Shown: positions 12,457 through 23,940 of the stretch, piece after piece
Layout of the letters: each line of letters begins with the position of its first letter
Numbering within the stretch: position 1 is the first letter of the stretch
Assembly (NCBI RefSeq): GCF_910592395.1
Contig: NC_088313.1
Location: forward strand, 1,554,501 to 1,618,500
Source: Lineus longissimus
Taxonomy: Eukaryota > Nemertea > Pilidiophora > Heteronemertea > Lineidae
Direction: 5' to 3'
Length of the DNA stretch: 64,000 nucleotides
The notes under the pieces: generated by a model
What the model saw: the letters and a program-made list of their open reading frames with translations, nothing else
Databases searched by the model: none
Told to the model about the DNA's origin: nothing
Translations under genes and position numbers: made by a program

Positions 12457-13482
12457 AAACATCAGCAGTTCAAACATCAGCAGTTCAAAACACGTGTCAC
12501 AAAGTGGGGTTTTGCGTGTTCGAATCCTTCGCGAGCACGGCAAGCAGACGACTTTCAATCTTCACGAGGATCATCTCTGGTTGTTTTTTGAATGGCGCAG
12601 CTGTTTTGAGAAGTTCTTATTGTCTGTTGTATTAAAGAAGAATTGCTGACGGTAATGGGTTGGAGTCTGTTCCAACCTGGTTGTCGGGGTCCTACGTACT
12701 TTATAAAGTTCAATTTGAACGCAATCTCAATAACTTCTGGCAAACTTGACCTGGAAAGCAATTGGTGAAACAGTGCAGGTGATGTTCATTTGTCAATCCT
12801 GGGTGGGAATGGTGGATTTCGAAACAAGACGCCGAATGAAATTGTTTATCTTCTGATTGCAGCGAGGGTTTTTCGATCAACTACTTCATAATGAGGTCGT
12901 GATCGGGAATATTTTACAAGTATCTTGGTTCATCAAAAGGCAAAACATGTGCATTTTGCGGGTAATTGTCTCCCAAAAGCTTTCGAAGAAAATCTCTTCT
13001 CTGTAAATTACGTCTACGGTCAAAGATAAGAGCAAGCGGGAGGTGCTTGCGACTGAGATGGCGATAAAACATGACAACCGTGGGATGTACTTTTAAATTA
13101 AGATAATACCTGATGAGTCTCTTCTCTTTCTGATTGGCGCAGATGCATTTGCCCCGAAAAAACATGAGCTATTCATCATCCGTTTGCCTGAGAAAGATAT
13201 GCTGGAGGTATTTCATTAAGCCAACTACCTAGCATGCCTAGTGCCGTGCAAAGCAATATCACTGCTTCGCACGCCAGTGCAGTGTTCCGTGAATTCCTTC
13301 CCGAAGAACAGATCATGTGTCAGTAGGGGTCAACCTCCCTCTCATACTAATCATCTGCGAATAGATTTTTAATTAACCTCATGCTAGGGTTCTCACATTG
13401 GCGTACCAAATAACCAACATGGTGGCCATTCATCAAGACTTGATTATCGTGGCTTTGGATCTTCTAAAGGGTATCCCACCAG
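12457..13482. other. Gene-free stretch, nothing recognised
   Basis: Short minus-strand frames (63-83 codons) at 12.55-13.17 kb have no recognisable motif and overlap each other in different frames. No transposon ends were identified. Confidence 0.35.
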
Positions 13483-13612
13483 CCGGTGTAGTAGTTGCAA
13501 ATGTCCCACTGGAAAGGTTTCCAGGTCTATTGTATTCTGACGAATTGTGGTCTATGGATAAAACTCATATAAACTCTTTCCCGGTCATTTTATGCTACTA
13601 ATCTGAAACTTT
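13483..13612. mobile_element. Degraded relic of the CCGG-ended MITE
   Basis: It starts ccggtgtagtagttgc and then keeps blocks matching the good copies at 4869 and 26496 (gtccc.ctggaaa, ctattgtattctg, ttcccgg.cattttat). The right terminal repeat is no longer recognisable. Substitutions and small indels indicate an older insertion. Confidence 0.55.
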
Positions 13613-14633
13613 TAAAGGGGTTATTATTCTGCTAAAAAACTTTGAAGGGGCATTTTCGAGTTGGCCGTAAAACAAAGCTCAAAAACCTTTATTTCTCAAG
13701 AGTGTTTTCTTTTGCACTTCCTGCCACTGTGTAAGTTTACCAAGTCCTCGCGTGATCCGGCCAGTAAAGAGGCTCGAGTTATTACGCTAGTCTCCATGAT
13801 GGCATCTCTGGGCGATGATTCCATCCCCTCGGGGCAAGATGGAAATGAATTATTATGATTGCTGCCGATCCCGATGTGCTATTTGCAGATTTTTCCACCC
13901 TTGGGGAGGCGTCTGACGGTATTGTCTAGATGTGTTGTCATAATGCCTCGACAGTGTACAATGTACATGAACTTTACACGTGCATACGTCTACGGTATTC
14001 GTATTCACTGTAATTCCATGCTGTATGGATGAGGATAGTTTTCCTTATCGAAATCAAATACTGTTAACCGCCAACAAAATCAGGGGTGTTTTATTTTCGC
14101 AGATTTTGCGACAAGTCTAGTTTCGCGAAAATAAGCATTGCAGTTCAGCGTTCAATCTCACTTTCCGGCAAACAGTCCACTTCGACACCAATCAGTCCAC
14201 AATTCCCCTCAACCATTGAATATTGATCAGCAATAACTGAAGAATAGCAAGACTTCTCTTGTCTCCAAAGAGGTTTGTCCTCGTCAAAACACGCCCTATA
14301 AACCAATTGGAATGGAATAATAGAGTTGGCTCCAGAGAATCGCCTGGTAAATGAACTTTGGGATTTGGTGATCGACTTGTCCTGAGAACGGTTTGGTTAT
14401 TGTCACAAGTGTTGTTGCATTCGATCGCTAATGGAATGAATTTGGAGGATTATCTTGGGTTGTTGGATCAGTGATGGATTAGACCGGTCCATCTCACCAT
14501 TAGTAAATGTCAGATTTACTCAGCCTCGGCGAACTATAGTCCATTACACGAGGAATGGCACATACAAGGCAATGGCTCATACAAGGCAATGGCTCATACA
14601 AGAACCCACATTTGTATGTACTCACTCACACAC
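13613..14633. other. Gene-free stretch with a small 20-bp duplication
   Basis: No gene was recognised. At about 14557-14600 a 20-bp unit (cacatacaaggcaatggct type) occurs about 2.5 times. A stretch at about 14091-14135 with ttcgcagattttgcg and tttcgcgaaaat resembles common invertebrate hairpin repeats, but ends were not defined. Confidence 0.35.
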
Positions 14634-14924
14634 TCACCGCGACAACATGGCGTGTTTGTCTACGTCAGTTGTGCAAGGACACACACGTCTCCACTCTCTG
14701 CGGTCATTGGCAGCTGTGCTGCACAGTACATTCCTCCGTACACCTGTTGACTCAGCATCTCTTGTCACTGCGTCCATCCATCTTGTCCTGCATCTTCCCT
14801 GGCGTCGTTTTCCTCCAACTGTTTCTGGCCTCCAGTCATTCAGTGCTCGGGGTAGGCGTGTCCGGCTCATATGGGCCACGTGCCCATACCATTGTAGACT
14901 GGCCCTTTTCAGTAGGAAGGACAC
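14634..14924 (-). pseudogene. Non-LTR retrotransposon fragment: C-terminal tail of ORF2 (reverse transcriptase)
   Basis: The minus-strand frame reads WYGHVAHM, then R-LPRAL, GGKRRQGRCRTRWMDAV, D, and finally NDRREWRRV. This order (W-GHV-RM, GKR-x-GR-x-RW-D, DR-x-x-W) is the signature tail after the reverse transcriptase domain in many LINE ORF2 proteins. There is no ATG: the frame opens with GTG just after an in-frame TAG, so everything N-terminal, including RT and endonuclease domains, is missing. It is a 5'-truncated dead copy, as is usual for LINE insertions. The clade cannot be fixed from this tail alone. Confidence 0.8.
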
Positions 14925-17900
14925 AGGCTATTCCAACTCGTTTCACTTGACTGGGGAATTAGATATAAAACGCTAGCCGAAAAAAACGGCAACTGTCCAA
15001 TAAACTGTATTCCATTGATTCAGAACTGGTCCACATTTTTTCACCCTCGATAACAAATCGATACGGATATCTTCTATTGGTAATAAATCAGATTAGATCC
15101 CACTAAGGAAGAATTTCATCTCGGGCTATATTCAACACGCGTATAGTTATAGACGCGCAGAATATCAATTTCATATTCGTTTCATCATTCTCTGGAGGAT
15201 GCCGTTATTAGCTCTGGGGTTTAGTCGTAACGGAAGTGATGCAGGCGTGTTTTTCTAAAGCACCCAGCAAACGAATGATTTTGTCGCTGCAACATGCAGT
15301 CCAGATCGTATGTGACCAAACCTTCTCGTCTACGGCGGTCATCAACACAACTATAAAAAGACGAGCTGAAATGCCGACGAGAAAAATAACCATTTAGGAG
15401 CTCATGTTCTCATCATCCTGATCGGCCGAAACTGATTATCATGCAACCTTTTGACAAGAAGTCAAATTCTTAACATAATGTTCATCTCAATCCCCATCCA
15501 ATAATTGACAGATTTGAATAAGCATCATTGGAAGGATGCACCCCCTGATAGATGAGCTCTGGAATTTCTCCAAGGTAATCACCAAACGGTGGAAAGAATT
15601 GACAGTTTACCGATATTGGGTCGTTCTAAAATCGGGCTATCGAGTTTAACGGGATGGCGAGGACACGATGGATAACAAAATAATGCGCGCACGGCAATGG
15701 AAGATGTCGCGCGCAGGTGCCCCACATTACATGTAACTGCCTCAGCCCCATAAAAATACCTCGTTGTCTCTTCAGATGAAATGCACGTTAAGACGATTCA
15801 TCATCTGCTTTGTTGGCCTAAACTTGTGTGGAAGAAAGATGTTCTTTTCTGTATTTTGTTTGCTTTAGTTCCGTCCGAGAGTGTTTTTTGTCGGCTGAAA
15901 ATCTCTACTTAGTGTAGAGCTGATTTGATGAAATCTACATAAACTGTTGACGTTGACCTCAAAATGCGGTTTGTTGCCATGAGCGCGTCGATTTACAGAA
16001 ACCGACCTTTGATAAATATAAAAATGACCATGTGCAAGCACATTGTAGTTAAGTTCCACCTCAACTTCTTTTGCGTCAGTGAAAACATACAGGATGGCCA
16101 ACATGGCAGCTTTGTTATTCTATCCAGGTTCTGTGATTCCCATGTTTGAAGACAACGAATGCTATTGACTTGATTCATGAGGACAAAGCGATTACATGCA
16201 TAATATCACAGCGAAATGCCAGATGTACTGTTTGTGTGTAATGTCTTTTGTGAGCGGCTGTGTTGGTTCCATGATGCTATAAAGATAACGGCAAGATATT
16301 CCCAAGAACAGCTGTTGCATTGATAAGAATAATAACATAAAATGTAATGTTGTCATGAGCTTGACCCCTTATGGACTGATGATCTCAACGAAATTTACTC
16401 CAAGTACATGTGGCCTCAAGCCCAGTGGAATCGGCATGATGATGCTCAGTTTTCTGATGATTTAAAGTCCGACATAGCTTTGTCAAATAATATTCAGATT
16501 CTCACCAGAGCTTCGCTTGGCGTACGTTGAATAACAAATTTAAGCACTTTTTTCAAAAGCTCAATCAAATAAGATTGGTTCAAAACAATTGCGTCATCAT
16601 ACGTAAACACAGAACACGGAAAATAACTGGCACTGTTTTCAAAAAAGAAGATAGGCTTCGCGAGCTGTTGGTTCCCATCAGTTTCAAACAAGCAGGTCTG
16701 TCAGTTGAGTCATGCCACCGGGCAATAAAGCAATCTAACAGCCCTGTGGAGCAAAATCTCAGGAGAGTTGTAAAACCTTAGCATAATAGCATTTTCAATC
16801 TTAATTAGAAGTCGCATCGAGTTGAACCTAATTAATTTACAGAAGGTTTCTTGTTGAGAAATTGTTGAGTGAGTTGGTATGCCGGCCTATTTCTTAAGTT
16901 ACTTCAGCGTCTTCTTGTTGCCAATTACCGCAGCTTTCAAGATCAAGAGGAGGCGGTTCGTTCCAATTAAAGCAGAACACAATGTTCTACTGATTCAAAA
17001 TGTTCATACCGTCATAATCATGATCTTCCCCTTTTTCTAAAGCCATAAAACCGGCCTTGACCGCGCGCATCTTCGATCAGTCCCAGTGACCGGTGACACG
17101 TTCCAATAAAAAGCAACGCTGTACCTTCATAAATTTGCGATCGCCGAAGTCCACCGAACTCAAAAGCCTATCAGCTACTTCGAAACGAGAAAATGACCGG
17201 ACGACTGGTCACCAGCCCGTTCCGGAAGTCACCAATCCACCATGATGGTAGCCTATTACACGCCAGCTGTAGCACTTAATGGAGAATCCATTAATAGCTG
17301 GTGTAGACATTTCCTATCCTTACCCGCCACGTATAGAGTCTTGATTAGCTCGTTGAGCGATGATTGCAGCGCGGTCAGAAGCCCTTTCTATCCTTTTTAT
17401 CACATCCTCGATATTTCCACGCGAGTAGTCAGCGAAATGTTACACGACACGATAATGTGTTTCTCTTCAAGAGGAGCTGGCACATATCACCATTCCCATC
17501 GGAGGTGGTCAAAGCCTGGGCCAGTCGCCCACTGGCTTCAGGAAATGAGGTGTACCATGACCAGGATGACAAGGATCGCGTTGGTGAGGAAATCCATTGA
17601 ACAGAGTCATACTCCTCGTTCCCTCGTGGCCATCTCGCCAACAAACAGACCATGCGCTGGCTAATTAAAAGACAACATGAGAGTCTGGTTATTGATGGTG
17701 AATCTTTGGGGAGGTTATCTCATGAACTGCTCGCTGTTTATGAAGGGAAAAGGTCACAAATTCCTTTTCTTTAAAGTCATTTTTGGCAAGAAAAGTAAAT
17801 GAGGTGGATATTAAGCGTGCCTTCAAAGTTGAATTGTACATGGCAACACCAATTACGCTCAAGCTGGTGATTGATGATACAGGCCTGACAATGAAATATT

Positions 17901-18959
17901 ACAAAAGTCAATAAAATGCGCAGATTAAACACAAGTTATAATCGTCTAACGTGACTCTACCTGATTTCGATCTACGCCAAAAATGTACCAGGATTCTTTA
18001 CGAGTTCGTGGCCAAACGATGTTGTTATGCCTCTCCGTGGTGTGCACCAAACAGCCACGGGAGTGATATTTAATTAACCGCCACCGGGCAAGATATGCGA
18101 CGAATCCACAATTCTGACAAAATGCCATCATTATGCAGCTTGCCATCATTATGCAGTCAATTTCTGTTGAACTGGTGCTGTTTTTTGCTCTTGTTCGCTA
18201 TGAGCATTAAGAATAGAATGCTGTATTACTGTACACAGTCAGTGAGGATAATCTTGTTATATGTAGCTGCAATTACACGACTGTCACTGTGATGGATGGG
18301 GCGCCATTGCCTGCCAGAAGATCCTGAATATTTTCTCAAAATATTACCATTTAATGGTCTGTTTTTTCGGTGTGATTGAGTACCGTTACCAAAGCCGGTC
18401 GCCGTTTCAAGTTGTTTCAAGTTTGGACGGGCGTCTTTATACAGTGTATATCCTATTGTCAAATCAATTACCTGTAGCTGGTGACAGTTTGATGCTACAA
18501 TTGCACGCAAACGTACAGTAGTTTCCTTGGATAAAGCGCTAATGCACTATAGTCAGGCATGGAACATAACTTAAGAAACTGAACCGCAGTAAAAAGACAA
18601 TTACCTGCCATACCTCTCAACCCTGATCATCATGAAGTCAGTTGCAGCTGAACTGACGAGTTCTTTCTGTTGTTTCTGCAGAATGCAGTAATTGAATGGG
18701 CCAGGTGACCTCATAGCGACGAGCTTTCCTTTGCATGCGCGTGATGTTCTCAAGAGAAATTCGTTTTTAGAGGCAGATATTCCTCCTGGTCAATGAATAA
18801 TTATAGTCATGCCAACCGACATCTAGTGGGAAATCTACAGCTTTAGTTAGACTGCATGCCATAGCAGGTGGCGAAAAATGGCCCCGACATTGGGGATCAG
18901 AATAAATGTACTTTCAAAGCAATAATATGCTTTCTGTGCATGTTATCTCCTTTATGTTT
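14925..18959. other. Long gene-free stretch, nothing recognised
   Basis: About 4 kb with only scattered frames up to 140 codons (17242-17664, plus). These show no domain, transmembrane pattern or signal peptide and are overlapped on the other strand. A short 15-bp local duplication (ttgccatcattatgcag type) lies near 18120-18158. It could include introns or UTRs of a gene not recognised here. Confidence 0.35.
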
Positions 18960-18991
<32 letters not shown>

Positions 18992-18992
18992 T
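18960..18992. repeat. (TCA)n microsatellite
   Basis: About ten uninterrupted TCA triplets. The reverse-strand poly-Asp frame crossing it is an artefact. Confidence 0.95.
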
Positions 18993-19049
18993 ACCATTTT
19001 GATCATCGATAGCCTCTTGATTCTTATGGTTATTTGCCGGCTTACTTAT

Positions 19050-19413
19050 GCAAGTATCAATTCGTGTCTTGTACCCCCCCCCCCTCCTCAAGGGTACGAC
19101 ACCTTATCACCCTATAACGACATCTTAAGGCTCAAGCATCACTCTTTTTTCACCAATGCTACTTTTTCTTTCGTCAAGACATCACCATCAACAATATATC
19201 AGTTATCACCGTCATATAAAGTAACCGAACTAATTTTACTGGGTAAGGCTGTATGTTCGACAAGACATCGACACATTAGCATCCTTATTCTTTCCAGCTT
19301 CGCCAAATTTTCACTAAAGGAAAAATAAATACTACTCAAGCATCGGCAAAGATTAGTGGTGATAGCTTAACTACCCTTGAGGAGGGGGGTACAAGAAACG
19401 AATTGATACTTGC
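19050..19413. mobile_element. Fold-back element, about 60-bp inverted arms
   Basis: The left arm (about 19050-19112) starts gcaagtatcaattcgtgtct, continues through a poly-C tract and ctcctcaagggta, and its inverse occurs at about 19357-19413. The C-tract length differs between arms (12 or more versus 6). The loop of about 245 bp has no transposase. No clear target duplication was identified, so it may be a MITE or an inverted duplication. Confidence 0.65.
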
Positions 19414-20689
19414 ATTAATGCTGACGGGTCAAATGTACATTCCCGAGTAAGGCCGACGTCGATCACTCGGGAATGTTCGTGATGTGCATTTGAATCTGTC
19501 ATCCTTTTTCCCAGCCGCCTGCTCTTGTTTAAGAAACCAATTATTGTAACGCGTCTCTGTGGCAATTTTCAGCATGACTGACCTATCTGTCTGAATTATA
19601 GCGCCTTCTCGCAGCAACACGGTACTGACCCGCAAGTGACCATCGACACTATGATGTATTAAAACAAGTCGGGAAAGATGAGTGCGAGGATGGTCGACAT
19701 CTTGGCACAGACTACACGGCACCGGCTGGACTAATAGAGTGTAAATTATTGAGTAGGTTCAAATGGATCTTACGGTCAGTTGCTACAATTTGACATAGAA
19801 ACGGCTTCGATTTCTTGACGTTTTCAGCATCTTATTGCGAACCCCGTTGTTTTCTCCGAATTGATTGCAGATGGTCTTATGCAAAAAAGTGCCAATTATT
19901 TAAGCCATCTAGACATGACATTGAAAACAGTATTATAAAGTAAGTCAATCTGTCAAAACGTGGCTTACATCTCTTCATGCATGACGTACAAACTCAATCG
20001 GGTTAGTGCTGTCCGTACTGCATGACGACAGAAATGATCCGCCAATTTTCACCCATTTTCCTAAAATCCTCCACATCATTGCGCTGTACTCAAAATCGCC
20101 AAACCCCATTGCCCCTCCAGCACTTATTTTTAAAACGTCCCCGACCCTGAGTCCATGCCAGATCACAGATTTGCTGCGGTCACTTCGCCATCTACAACCG
20201 TTCAATAACTACCTGTGGATATGAGACCAGAGGGATTATTCAGCTTTCTCAATATCCGAGCACGCAGCAAGGAAGGGTTCAAAATAATGCCTGACTCAGG
20301 AACACGGTATATGGACCTTCACGGAACTCCATCACGTATAGTGATGATAGTCCTTTGTAAGCTCATAGTACACTCCTCCGGGTGCATGCACTCTGGCCTT
20401 CACGATTTGTCTCAGGAATAGAATTATCATCTTGCTCTTTCTTGATTCCTGTATAATGTGTCATTTTTCGTTATTCAGTTCACAATATGCTGGCTTGAGA
20501 AAGTCATTGCCACTGGTGTGTATCTCATCACGATGAGAGTCAATCATAGTAATTACTGACCCGGGAAGGCAGTTGCTCTGATCTTGTCATTACGGTCGGC
20601 TATCAACAGGGCTAACGAGCAACCTCAACTGCCAAATTACCTCGTCCATGATGGTCCATGAATAGGGGAATATATGCAGGGGTGTAAGA
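19414..20689. other. Gene-free stretch, nothing recognised
   Basis: Opposite-strand frames around 19.97-20.22 kb overlap each other and lack any family signal. No repeat ends were recognised. Confidence 0.35.
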
Positions 20690-21048
20690 TGTTCCTATCG
20701 CAGATTTGCCTGAGTTGGGTATACAACCGCTTTATACATGTGTTAAGAAAGGGAGGTTAGGAGAAACTTGTTGATCCCTCCATCATCATTGCCCGTTTTC
20801 TAGCGGCCAGTTTCATAACGATCAGCAAGGCAATATTTAATGTATAGATGAGAAACGGCGGACCCAACGGCACGAAACTGATGTAGGTTATCATCCTCTG
20901 TAGGCGAGCCCAGTACGGCGGATATAGACCAACTGCATGGGCTCCAACGTACGCCTATTCTGAGCCCCAAAGCCCAGAACTTAGCTAAATTACAAAGAAT
21001 AGAAAACACTCCTATAAAAACGACAGCTTTCCCCCAGCGAGACCCTTC
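20690..21048 (-). pseudogene. Decayed relic of the array-type GPCR (tenth copy, outside the array)
   Basis: The left part (about 20690-20780) matches the 3' flank of the array units (gcctgagttgggtatacaac, then gttaagaaagggagg). It then jumps directly to the ICL3/TM5 coding region, so the TM6-TM7 coding part is deleted with a GAT microhomology at the join. The remaining code covers ICL3 back to TM4 (ILCNLAKFWALGLRIGVRWSPC recognisable). Relative to open copies, 14 bp are missing in the ECL2 segment (near 20932), which shifts the frame. Homology stops near 21048, so the N-terminal half is absent. It cannot encode a receptor. Confidence 0.88.
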
Positions 21049-23385
21049 TTAGAAAATCTTCTTAGAATGGTCAGAGCGATGCGCTTTCTAGAAAATCACC
21101 CCAGCCAATGCATCTCATCTCAGTCTTTGAAGTCGAAGCCATTTTCGCAAATATCTAGTTATATCCCGTATAGGATCTAGTATGGTTCGTTGAGTCAGAT
21201 TAACTCTGACAATAAAATCTAGTTTACTGGTAATTGCATCGGTCTGGAGTTGATGACGGGATAGGACCGCTTGAGTGGGCAAAGTGGCCATGGCAATTCT
21301 ACAATGTTCGGTTGCTCGGTTATGAAGAAGGCATCGCCGGGTATTGTCAGCATAATGCGGATTAGAGGACAAATTCGTGGAGTTTGAGCATGCATCGCAT
21401 CTACAATTAAGCACTTACAAGGAACATTTGTATGCGGATATTATTCTCCTTTCCTTACACACATGCACTCTAGTTCAAGATAGAGGATTAGACTCCGTCC
21501 TTACGCAGCGTTAATGGAATGTATCTCGATGATATAACGAAAGGCTTGAGGGTCAATGGGATTCAATGAACTTGCCATATTTCAACGAGGACCATCTCTG
21601 CAAACACCACTATGCACACTATTCGAAACCCAATGTCGCCAAACCACTTTGTCAATAATTTCCTTCAAGGTATTATCTTACCAGACTGTTTCAGCGGATA
21701 CGATCTTCCATTACGACTGAGCGACTTCTGTTCAACAAAATCCTGTTACTGGAGCAGGTCCATTTGTTTTCTTGGATTCATTTGATGGAAACAGAGATAG
21801 CCAAGTTGCTCCCCGCAGGGAATGATTTTGTCCACGTTACTGGTACAGGCTGGTCAGTGGGATGGAAGAGGCTAGTCTTCTTTAAAATGACACATACGTA
21901 TCAGGTTTTTTAATAGCACGTAGGATAGCCAATGACATGCGTAGGGGCTCCAGGTCAGTTTTGCTATGTCCTTGAAATCTTAAGGTGCACAAACTGGGCC
22001 CTTGAATGCGTACATTTCAAGCTGAGGTAGGAAATACGATTGGTGGGATCGGTCAGACTTAGTTTCGAACAAAACTACACCCTAGCATCAAGGAAGACTA
22101 AAGGGAGAAGCCAGTGGGCCAGATTAAGATTAGGTTACACGAAGTTGCAGACAGGTGTCTCAACCTTTTGTACAGGACATCGGCACAATTCACACTTGCA
22201 CGAAGATAGTGCGACGAGTACACTGGGACTTGATAATTGTGTGCAGGCATCACGGTTCGAAACACTTACTAAACTGCTCCCCGACTGATGAAGGTCCCCT
22301 GAGGAGAAAAGAACACCATTAAGTGTAAAATTAGCAATAATCATCCAACCAAGCTTGGCGGATTACATCCAAATCACGGCAAAATGAGATCAATAACTCT
22401 GATCACCAGTTCCGCTTAATCAATCAAATATGCATCTTTAGTTACATTGATCAGTTTCAATCGTCTATTGGTTGCATTCTAGTGGGATAATGCAACAGGG
22501 ATTGTGGTAGTTAGCGCTATTCTTACAGCTATTCTGGTTGGTAACCTCGAAGAAGGAGGTTGATGGACGCATTTGACGTCGTTAACTGCTTGATTTAACT
22601 TCATAAAAATGGATTTCACATCCCTTTTGTTTGTTCCTCCTCGCATCTTGTAGCGAAACGGGTGTAACGCTTTTGATTGTTCCCCGTTATTTCAATGTTT
22701 CAATACAATTGACAGACCTAGCGAGAGAGACCATCGCTTCTTAATAAACGGAGAAAATATGTCTAGGAATACAAGTGGTTCTGAAGACGTTAATGGCATT
22801 GACGGTACCAGAGAAAAGCAACCCAGCATCAATCTCTCCCCTGGGGTTCTGCAGCCAACTTGTTTTACAGACGCGTCGTTGTCGGGTACATAAGACGTGA
22901 ACGTCTGCTTCCGCTCTTGGAGAGATAAATTCCAACGGCCCTCAATCATTCCCGGAAAATGATCGATTAATTACGCTGATCAGAAGCTGAATGACAATTG
23001 ATGACCTAGGGGCATGTGTCCCCCAGAAACAATAGACTTCATTTCTTGCCAATTACTTCTGTCTTGGCCGCGATCTCTGCCTTAAATGCCAGAGCACGCA
23101 CGACCGTGCTTGGGGGTTGTGAGAAGCAATGCAACATCATCACCGATCGTGCAGAACGAAGGCCGGTACGACTGCATGATCTGCTTCAGTTCAATCAAAT
23201 AATTGATATCTTTATTTTCGACGCTCGAGTGCAACAAAAGTCCCTCACTGTAGGCAGTTATGGTTAGCTGCTTCGTTTTCTCTTTTAAATCATTAAAACC
23301 ACTTTGGCGCTTCTGTTCGGTGGACAGAAAATCCACTCGTTCGCAAGACGTAGTGTTAGTAATGAAAAATTATCGCTGTGCACTG
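21049..23385. other. Gene-free stretch, nothing recognised
   Basis: No frame over 99 codons and none with a recognisable motif. No tRNA-like boxes or transposon ends were seen. Confidence 0.35.
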
Positions 23386-23940
23386 CACTATAACATGAAG
23401 CACTATAACATGAAGCACTATAACATGAAGCACTATAACATGAAGCACTATAATATGAAGCACTATAACATGAAGCACTATAACATGAAGCACTATAATA
23501 TGAAGCACTATAACATGAAGCACTATAACATGAAGCACTATAACATGAAGCACTATAATATGAAGCACTATAACATGAAGCACTATAACATGAAGCACTA
23601 TAACATGAAGCACTATAATATGAAGCACTATAATATGAAGCACTATAATATGAAGCACTATAACATGAAGCACTATAACATGAAGCACTATAATATGAAG
23701 CACTATAACATGAAGCACTATAACATGAAGCACTATAATATGAAGCACTATAACATGAAGCACTATAACATGAAGCACTATAATATGAAGCACTATAACA
23801 TGAAGCACTATAACATGAAGCACTATAACATGAAGCACTATAACATGAAGCACTATAACATGAAGCACTATAATATGAAGCACTATAATATGAAGCACTA
23901 TAACATGAAGCACTATAACATGAAGCACTATAACATGAAG
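23386..23940. repeat. 15-bp minisatellite x 37 (CACTATAACATGAAG)
   Basis: Thirty-seven exact-length units of cactataa(c/t)atgaag. The only variable base is C or T at the ninth position (11 units have T). Because 15 is a multiple of 3, frames stay open on both strands. The plus frame repeats His-Tyr-Asn-Met-Lys within a 249-codon frame (23260-24009), where the C/T change is silent (AAC/AAT, both Asn). On the minus strand the same change swaps Cys/Tyr or Val/Ile. Flanking sequence in the plus frame has no recognisable domain, so it is annotated as a repeat rather than a gene. Confidence 0.95.

Noticed and set aside
12500-12520. B-box-like gttcgaatcc after the trinucleotide repeat
   Set aside because: No A box or pairing arms at the correct distance; chance match.
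12216-12558. Poly-Cys/Arg and poly-Ser/Leu minus frames
   Set aside because: They are translations of a compound trinucleotide microsatellite.
17242-17664. 140-codon plus frame
   Set aside because: No recognisable motif or membrane segment and overlapped on both strands; length is within chance expectation for 64 kb.
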